DNA from: an uncultured Myxococcales bacterium
GTDB taxonomy: Bacteria; Myxococcota_A; UBA9042
NCBI GenBank assembly: GCA_903917305.1
Contig: CAIXAA010000709.1
Location: forward strand, 1-15,196
Direction of reading: 5' to 3'
Length of the DNA stretch: 15,196 bases
The position numbers and the translations under genes were made by a program. The notes under the pieces were generated by a model, which saw only the letters and a list, made by a program, of their open reading frames with translations, did not search any database and was not told the DNA's origin. Numbering within the stretch: the stretch's first letter is position 1; each line of letters starts with the position of its first letter. Positions 7,512-12,135 of the stretch are shown one piece after another.

Positions 7512-8126
7512 ATGTCCCGCCTCCTTCGCATCTTGGCGTTCGTCGCCAGCCTGAGCGCCAGCGGTTGGCTGTGGGCCTGTTCCCAGGAACCCATGGCTGC
7601 CACAGCCGATCCTCTGGCCGATGTCGTCTACGCCGGCGCCGCGACCGACGAAGCGTTGCGCGACCTGCTGGCCGCCACGCCCGTGCCAGGGTCCGTGCGC
7701 GCGCCCGTGCTCGACACGCCGCCGGAAATCGAGATGCCGGGGGCAGTTGTGGCATTGCCTGCCGCCCCGACGCCGCTGACCTGGCACGACGGCGATCTGG
7801 TCGATGCCCGGCCGCTGCCGAAGAAGTCCTCTGTGCACTTGCATCTGGCCGATCTCCTGGGCGTGCCCGCGGCGTTTGCCCACGGCGCGGCGCTGAGCGG
7901 CAAGGGCTACTGGCTGGTCGTCACCGACGCCAAGAACGCTAGCATGCTTCGCGTGTTCACCACGTTGACCTCCTGGACGCCGGATGCGGCCACCTGGAAG
8001 CGGCTGCAGGCCGCTGGCGGCACCCTGGCGATCACCGTGACGATGGGCGTGTTCGACGACAACAAGCTGGCCAGCGACGGCGGTCCTTTCGCCAGCAAAA
8101 CCGTACAGTTCAAGGTGGTGCACTGA
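7512..8126 (+). CDS. Lipoprotein upstream of di-haem cytochrome c (unknown function)
   Basis: The 204-residue product starts at ATG 7512, with GGAG (7504-7507) at 4-base spacing. The signal MSRLLRILAFVASLSASGW continues to LWAC, giving lipidated Cys23. Ser at +2 suggests outer-membrane retention by the E. coli rule, which may not apply here. A Pro/Ala-rich stretch (about 50-90) precedes a C-terminal region that looks like a beta-sandwich: SVHLHLADLLGVP, GKGYWLVVTDAKNASMLRVF, TPDAATWKRLQAAGG, LAITVTMGVFDDNKLA, KTVQFKVVH. Family not recognised. No Cys beyond the lipobox and no haem motif are present. Its stop codon overlaps the apparent CTG start of the cytochrome gene, so the two are probably made together and could form a complex; a scaffold or partner for the cytochrome is inference. 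Confidence 0.8.
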   Translation: MSRLLRILAFVASLSASGWLWACSQEPMAATADPLADVVYAGAATDEALRDLLAATPVPGSVRAPVLDTPPEIEMPGAVVALPAAPTPLTWHDGDLVDARPLPKKSSVHLHLADLLGVPAAFAHGAALSGKGYWLVVTDAKNASMLRVFTTLTSWTPDAATWKRLQAAGGTLAITVTMGVFDDNKLASDGGPFASKTVQFKVVH

Positions 8127-8848
8127 AGACGCTGCTGCTGCTGCTGGCAACCCTGGGCCTGGCCGCGTGCGAGTCGACGCCGGCGCCGCAGATCGTGCAC
8201 GAAGGCGCCGTGGCGCACGGCCGCGTGCTGTTCGAGACGCGCGCCGCCTCGCCTTCGCCCAACAATGCCTATACTTGCACGACCTGCCACGCGACGACCC
8301 AGCATCCCGCGGACCTGCGCCTGCTGCCCGGTGCGCCGCTGGCGGGCGCGGTGCTGCGGCCGAGCTATTGGGGCGGCACCACGCTCGACCTGCTCGACGC
8401 CGTGAACGTGTGCCGCCACGACTTCATGGACGCGCAGATGCCGTGGCAGGCGGCGGACGCGGACGGGCAGGCGCTGTATGCCTATCTCGCGTCGCTGCCT
8501 GCGGATCTGCCCGAGGCCGTGACCTTCCACGTGGCGACCGACGCCTGGGACCTGCCGGGCGGCGACGCGGCGCAGGGCAAGCTGGACTACGCGCATGCCT
8601 GCCAGACGTGCCACGGCGCGGCGCACACGGGCAAGGGGCGGCTGACGGCGCGCGCGCCGATCCTGCCGGAGCAGACGCTCAAGGAGCACGCCAGCTACGC
8701 CCAAGCGGAGCTGCGCGTCGTCTTTGTGCAGAAGGTGCGCCACGGCGTGTTCTACGGCTACGGCGGCACGATGCCGCCGTTTGCGCGCGAAGTGCTGAGC
8801 GACGACCGCCTGGCCGGGCTGCTGACCTGGCTCGGAGTGCCGCAGTAG
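8123..8848 (+). CDS. Di-haem c-type cytochrome lipoprotein, apparent CTG start
   Basis: A periplasmic or outer-membrane electron carrier with two CxxCH haem sites: CTTCH (residues 52-56) and CQTCH (160-164). Candidate distal Met ligands are M106 (DAQMPW) and M217 (GGTMPPF), giving two class-I-like domains in tandem. The first in-frame GTG (8195) would discard a textbook lipoprotein signal lying just upstream in the same frame: K-T-L-L-L-L-L-A-T-L-G-L-A-A-C from 8126 to 8170. The only codon able to start that signal is CTG 8123-8125, whose last two bases are the TG of the upstream gene's TGA, with AAGGTGG (8112-8118) 4 bases before it. This gives 241 residues with lipidated Cys16. The role is electron transfer; partners are unknown apart from the coupled lipoprotein. 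Haem content is sure from the motifs; the start codon is inferred. Confidence 0.9.
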   Translation: MKTLLLLLATLGLAACESTPAPQIVHEGAVAHGRVLFETRAASPSPNNAYTCTTCHATTQHPADLRLLPGAPLAGAVLRPSYWGGTTLDLLDAVNVCRHDFMDAQMPWQAADADGQALYAYLASLPADLPEAVTFHVATDAWDLPGGDAAQGKLDYAHACQTCHGAAHTGKGRLTARAPILPEQTLKEHASYAQAELRVVFVQKVRHGVFYGYGGTMPPFAREVLSDDRLAGLLTWLGVPQ

Positions 8849-8849
8849 C

Positions 8850-8877
8850 TGGACGCTCGAATCAACTTGGCTACACT
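8850..8877 (+). promoter_or_regulatory. Candidate promoter for psiF
   Basis: TGGACG (8850-8855), a 16-base spacer, then TACACT (8872-8877), about 70 bases upstream of the psiF ATG. The -10 is the best in the window. The -35 begins two bases after the cytochrome stop. No clear Pho box could be recognised by eye. Confidence 0.42.
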
Positions 8878-8946
8878 CGCGTTCAAGCCTGGGCCGGCCT
8901 GTGCGCCGGAAGACTGCCACCCATCTCTTTCACAAGGATCACGTCC

Positions 8947-9270
8947 ATGAAGAAGCTCCTGTCCGCCGCCATCGTCGCCGCCCTCTCGCTGTCCGCCGCT
9001 TCGGTTTTTGCCGCCAATTCGCAGCAGAACAAGATGGGCGAGTGCAACAAGCAGGCCACCGCCAAGGCGCTCAAGGGTGACGAGCGCAAGAAGTTCATGA
9101 GCGAGTGCTTGAAGGCCCCCGGCGCGCCCGCCGCTGCGCCCGCTGCGGAATTGGCGCCCAAGGACGCGATGAAGGCCTGCTCCGCGGCCGGCAAGGGCAA
9201 GAAGGGAGACGACTACAAGAAGTTCTTGTCGGACTGCCTCAAAGCCAAAGGTCCCGCGAACATGAAGTAG
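8947..9270 (+). CDS. psiF: PsiF family periplasmic protein
   Basis: A 107-residue product with signal peptide MKKLLSAAIVAALSLSAASV-FA cleaved near residue 22, so exported. It carries two PsiF repeats: residues 28-56 (NKMGECNKQATAKALKGDE, then RKKFMSECLK) and 72-99 (KDAMKACSAAGKGKKGDDY, then KKFLSDCLK). Each has two Cys (33/54 and 78/97) that could form a disulfide. E. coli PsiF is about the same length with the same two-repeat layout and is induced by phosphate starvation through PhoB; its biochemical role is not established. The second repeat here lacks the N-x-Q-A-T core and is more lysine-rich. ATG 8947 has AAGGA (8934-8938) at 8-base spacing. It seems monocistronic, with its own promoter. 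Confidence 0.95.
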   Translation: MKKLLSAAIVAALSLSAASVFAANSQQNKMGECNKQATAKALKGDERKKFMSECLKAPGAPAAAPAAELAPKDAMKACSAAGKGKKGDDYKKFLSDCLKAKGPANMK

Positions 9271-9341
9271 GCCAGCCTACGGTCGACCTTGCATCGCGCC
9301 GGGTGTCCTCGCAGACTGATCCCATTGCACACCTCCCAGCC

Positions 9342-9367
9342 GCAGGGCGCCATGTTGGCGCCGCTGC
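9342..9367 (+). terminator. Strong hairpin between psiF and the SnoaL-like gene
   Basis: GCAG-GGCGCC, loop ATGTT, GGCGCC-g-CTGC: a 10-bp GC-rich stem with one bulged G. It lies about 70 bases after the psiF stop and has no T-run, so it may be a factor-independent GC-type terminator or a leader structure of the next gene. Confidence 0.35.
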
Positions 9368-9406
9368 AGGCTTATCCGTAGCCGCCTGTCGGCGCGGGGA
9401 GGAGTT

Positions 9407-9421
9407 CGTGCCGCGGGCACG
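9407..9421 (+). other. Hairpin overlapping a candidate GTG start
   Basis: CGTGCC, loop GCG, GGCACG (7 bp if the flanking T9406-A9422 pair is included), followed by ATTT. It contains the GTG at 9408, an alternative start of the SnoaL-like gene, and ends 16 bases before the preferred ATG, so it could influence start choice or act as a terminator or operator. Confidence 0.3.
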
Positions 9422-9437
9422 ATTTGCGAGGGTCACC

Positions 9438-9932
9438 ATGGCACAGCCGACCAAGACACAGCCGAGCAAGACTTCGGGCGTTTCTCATGGTGTGCGTCAC
9501 GCCGCCGTCGGCAACGCCGCGAACCTGGAGATTGGCCGCGCCGTCTACGACGCGTTCAACCAGCGCCAGTTCGATCGCGCGCTCGCCCTTTGCGACGAAA
9601 AGTGCGTGATCTCCGTCATTCCGACCGGCCAGAGCTACCGCGGCCCGAACGGCATGCGCGAGTTCATGCAGGGCTGGGTCAATGCGCTGCCGAATTGCCA
9701 GGTGGCGCTGCGCCACCAGTACGCGACCGAAACTGGCGTGGTCAATGAGTTTCACGGCCACGGCGTGCACTCGGGCGTGCTCAAGACGCAGCAGGGCAAC
9801 ATCGGGCCGACGCAGAAGACCCTGGATCTGGACTTCTGCGAGGTGTGGGAGATCACGGACGGAAAGATCCAGAGCATTCGCGCGTACTTCGACGTCGCGA
9901 CGATGATGCGCCAGCTCGGCCTGCAGAAGTAG
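9438..9932 (+). CDS. SnoaL-like / NTF2-like ester cyclase family protein
   Basis: A 164-residue cytosolic protein with the NTF2-like cone fold of SnoaL-type polyketide cyclases and related proteins. Visible are helix 1 NLEIGRAVYDAFNQRQFDRA (29-48), the strand DEKCVISVIPTGQSYRGP, helix GMREFMQGWVNALP (72-85), and the C-terminal strands TGVVNEFHGHGVHSG and LDFCEVWEITDGKIQSIRAY, ending ATMMRQLGL. The substrate is unknown; most chromosomal members have no proven reaction, and no polyketide genes lie nearby. ATG 9438 has GAGGG (9428-9432) at 5 bases, but the in-frame GTG 9408 has an equally good GGAGG (9398-9402) at 5 bases and would add ten residues (VPRARFARVT). The ATG is preferred because the conserved domain starts well inside it. 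The glyoxalase gene follows 69 bases later and may be co-transcribed. Confidence 0.88.
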   Translation: MAQPTKTQPSKTSGVSHGVRHAAVGNAANLEIGRAVYDAFNQRQFDRALALCDEKCVISVIPTGQSYRGPNGMREFMQGWVNALPNCQVALRHQYATETGVVNEFHGHGVHSGVLKTQQGNIGPTQKTLDLDFCEVWEITDGKIQSIRAYFDVATMMRQLGLQK

Positions 9933-10001
9933 CGGCCGCCGGGGTCCTTGCCTTGCCGCAGCCGCCAGCGGAGACTGCCGCGGCTTGCCTGGAGGCCCCC
10001 G

Positions 10002-10424
10002 ATGCGCTTTCTCCACACGATGATCCGCGTGCTCGACCTCGACGCGGCGCTTGCCTTCTTTGCCCTGCTCGGGCTGCACGATGTGCGGCGCAAGTCCAGT
10101 GAAACAGGGCGCTTTACCTTGGTGTTCCTGGCGTCCGGCGCGGCTGGCGACAGCGCCGAGATCGAGCTGACCTGGAACTGGGACCAGACCGAGCCGTACA
10201 CGGCTGGACGCAACTTCGGCCACATCGCCCTTGAAGTCGAGGACATCCATGCGCTGTGCCAGAAGCTGCAGCAGGCGGGCGTGACCATCGCCCGGCCGCC
10301 GCGCGACGGGCACATGGCGTTCGTGCGCAGCCCGGATCTGGTGTCGGTGGAGCTGCTGCAGCGCGGCGCACCGCTGCCGCCGTGTGAACCCTGGGTTTCC
10401 ATGCCGAATGTTGGTGCCTGGTAG
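10002..10424 (+). CDS. gloA: Lactoylglutathione lyase (glyoxalase I)
   Basis: A 140-residue cytosolic metalloenzyme that isomerises the methylglyoxal-glutathione hemithioacetal to S-lactoylglutathione. It aligns by eye with E. coli GloA: MRFLHTMIRVLDLDAALAFF at the N-terminus, EIELTWNWDQ in the middle, FGHIALEVEDI, and VSVELLQ near the end. All four metal ligands are present: His5, Glu55, His74 and Glu117. The loop after residue 96 is shorter than in E. coli and lacks its glycine-rich insertion, typical of the short Ni-dependent class. ATG 10002 has GGAGG (9991-9995) at 6-base spacing. It follows the SnoaL-like gene by 69 bases without an evident promoter. A paralogue acting on another thiol is possible, but the ligand set and N-terminal motif are those of GloA. 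Confidence 0.95.
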   Translation: MRFLHTMIRVLDLDAALAFFALLGLHDVRRKSSETGRFTLVFLASGAAGDSAEIELTWNWDQTEPYTAGRNFGHIALEVEDIHALCQKLQQAGVTIARPPRDGHMAFVRSPDLVSVELLQRGAPLPPCEPWVSMPNVGAW

Positions 10425-10435
10425 CCGCTGCGGAC

Positions 10436-10463
10436 TTGACGCCGCTCAGGAATTCCTCAGAAT
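10436..10463 (+). promoter_or_regulatory. Candidate promoter for the Cys-rich lipoprotein, possibly leaderless
   Basis: TTGACG (10436-10441), a 16-base spacer, then CAGAAT (10458-10463; four matches to TATAAT). Transcription would begin around 10470, at or next to the ATG at 10471, and no ribosome binding site precedes that ATG, so a leaderless mRNA is possible. Confidence 0.4.
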
Positions 10464-10465
10464 TC
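10445..10465. promoter_or_regulatory. Tandem CTCAG(G)AATTC repeats with a 10-bp palindrome inside the promoter
   Basis: CTCAGGAATTC (10445-10455) is followed directly by CTCAGAATTC (10456-10465), and AGGAATTCCT (10448-10457) is a perfect palindrome between the -35 and -10. This AT-containing cluster stands out from its GC-rich surroundings and is a plausible operator, by inference. Confidence 0.3.
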
Positions 10466-10470
10466 GACCC

Positions 10471-11340
10471 ATGCGAAACCTTCTGCCGCTCCTTGTTGCC
10501 GTGTCCCTCCTGGCCTGTTCGACGCCGACTGGAGGTGGCAGCTACCTGCCGCCCGATGCCGCTGCGGCGGACGTCGCGGCGCCGCCCGATGCGGTCGTCG
10601 AGGAAATCCTCGTTGCGACAGATACTTCGGCAGGCAAGGACAGCGCGTCGACGACCGCGGTCAGCGCGACGACCCAGCACGACGCGCCCCCGTCGACGCC
10701 CGCCGCCGGCAAATGCGAGGTGGGCACCTACGCCTGCCCCGGCAACACCGTCTGCTGCCCCGGCGGCACGGTCTGCGAGAAGAACGACAACGACAAGCTC
10801 AAGTGCGGCAAGGACTATTGCTGCGGCTCCTGCCCCGGCGGCTCGGCTTGCGGCGGCGGTTGCTGCGGGGCGGGGCAGGCGTGCACGACCGACGGCTCCT
10901 GCGGCGCGACGTTCTGCTGCACCAAGACGCCCGACGCGGAGTGCCCAGGCGACCTCGCGGCCAAGTGCGCGGACGGGACCAAGTGCCTGTTCAACCACTC
11001 CGCGCGCGCCTGCCCGCCGGACGACTTCGCCTGCTACCACCCGACCGGCATGATCGCCTGCCCGGGCGAGATCGCCTGCGGCCCCGACGGCACGGATTTC
11101 TGCCCGAGCGGCACGGTCTGCGACTCCCTGAGCGACGGCGTGTGCCCGCAGCAGTCGCGCGGCTCCGGCACCGCGTGCTGCAAGCCCCCGCCGCCCAAGC
11201 CGGACACGACGTGCTGCTGCGACTTCGGCCAGGACCAGTACTGGCACTGCGTCAACGGCAAGATGCCCGACAAGCCCAACGCGCTGTGCTACGTGCCGTG
11301 GCCGGATTGCTGCTCGCAGCAGTGGACCAAGTGCCAGTAA
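10471..11340 (+). CDS. Cysteine-rich lipoprotein with Ala/Asp linker (unknown function)
   Basis: The 289-residue product starts at ATG 10471; the lipoprotein signal MRNLLPLLVAVSLLAC (lipidated Cys16) fixes this start although no ribosome binding site is visible. Residues about 24-80 are an Ala/Asp/Ser/Thr-rich linker (SYLPPDAAAADVAAPPDA). From residue about 81 to the end there are about 36 cysteines in roughly 205 residues, many paired: TVCCPGGTVC, YCCGSCPGGSACGGGCCGAG, FCCTKT, TACCKPP, TTCCCDF, DCCSQQWTKC. The C-x(n)-CC-P-G-G-x-x-C arrangement resembles granulin-like disulfide stacks, but the spacing does not match one domain cleanly. No CxxCH haem motif is present. It is probably a surface protein stabilised by many disulfides, or a metal binder. 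It ends 18 bases from the convergent SMUG1 gene. Confidence 0.82.
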   Translation: MRNLLPLLVAVSLLACSTPTGGGSYLPPDAAAADVAAPPDAVVEEILVATDTSAGKDSASTTAVSATTQHDAPPSTPAAGKCEVGTYACPGNTVCCPGGTVCEKNDNDKLKCGKDYCCGSCPGGSACGGGCCGAGQACTTDGSCGATFCCTKTPDAECPGDLAAKCADGTKCLFNHSARACPPDDFACYHPTGMIACPGEIACGPDGTDFCPSGTVCDSLSDGVCPQQSRGSGTACCKPPPPKPDTTCCCDFGQDQYWHCVNGKMPDKPNALCYVPWPDCCSQQWTKCQ

Positions 11341-11358
11341 ATGGGCTGATTCCTCACG

Positions 11359-12126
11359 TCAATCGCGCGGAACGATGACGCCGGCCTCGTGCAGCGCCGC
11401 GTCCATCAACTGCGGCCACCCCGCGTTCGCCGCCGGGCTCGCCGGGCTGGGATGCGGCGCCCGCGCGATGCGCACGCCCGGCATGCCCGCCAGCGCGATC
11501 TCCAGGCGCTTCTCGGCAAACTGGCCGATGCCGATGGCGAACTCCGGGTGCATCAGCTCGACCGTCCGGCGCAGCGCGCGATCGCATGCGGCAAACAGCG
11601 CGGTGCGCTCCGCCGGCGTCAGCTTGTCCGGCGTGCGGTTGGCGCCGCTCGCGTCCATGAAGCACAGTGGGCAGTAGTTGGTGACGAAGCACTGGGAGAA
11701 GAAGCGCTCCGGCGTGTGGTAGCGGGCGCGTGCCCAGCTCCAGAAGCGCTGGCCGCTGACCTCGCTGCGCGCACACGCAAAGCCGTGGATGGGCCGCTTG
11801 GGATGCATCGGCGTGGGCTGCCCGATGGCCTCCTCGATGCCGAGCCAGTCGCGCACCATGGACACTTCGCCAAAAGGCACGCCGACTTGCGCCATGCCGA
11901 ACGGCCCAGGATTCATGCCGACGAACAGCACCCGCCGCTCGCCCTGGCCATAGCGCCGGCAGTACGCGTCCCACGCCGGGCGCGCATAGATCAGCGGGTT
12001 GTAGACGTGCGTGACCGGCGCGCCGAACTGCAGCGGCGCCAGATCGCGGTTGAGGTCGTCGGTGATGCGTTGCAGGCTGTCGGTCACGAGGCTCCAGACC
12101 GCGCAGTGTGCCAGAGCGGTGCGCAT
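11359..12126 (-). CDS. SMUG1-type uracil-DNA glycosylase
   Basis: A 255-residue DNA repair enzyme that excises uracil (and, in known SMUG1 proteins, 5-hydroxymethyluracil) from DNA. It matches the SMUG1 family of the UDG superfamily closely: VYNPLIYA (41-48), VLFVGMNPGPFGMAQ (66-80) with the family motif and catalytic-type Asn72, VPFGEVSMVRDWLGI (83-97), HPKRPIHGF, SEVSGQRFW (121-129), FVTNYCPLCFM (147-157) with Asn150 in the base pocket, GIGQFAEKR (199-207), and the second motif HPSP (225-228) with His225. Length is near that of vertebrate SMUG1. The family is mainly animal, with scattered bacterial members. ATG at 12126 is used; its ribosome binding site is weak. It lies 9 bases after the large Cys-rich haem lipoprotein on the same strand, so the two are probably co-transcribed, an odd pairing for a cytosolic repair enzyme. 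Confidence 0.96.
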   Translation of the reverse strand: MRTALAHCAVWSLVTDSLQRITDDLNRDLAPLQFGAPVTHVYNPLIYARPAWDAYCRRYGQGERRVLFVGMNPGPFGMAQVGVPFGEVSMVRDWLGIEEAIGQPTPMHPKRPIHGFACARSEVSGQRFWSWARARYHTPERFFSQCFVTNYCPLCFMDASGANRTPDKLTPAERTALFAACDRALRRTVELMHPEFAIGIGQFAEKRLEIALAGMPGVRIARAPHPSPASPAANAGWPQLMDAALHEAGVIVPRD

Positions 12127-12135
12127 TCGGCACGC

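Noticed and set aside
8195..8848. GTG 8195 as the start of the cytochrome
   Set aside because: It would remove the signal peptide and lipobox encoded directly upstream in frame; haem attachment needs export.
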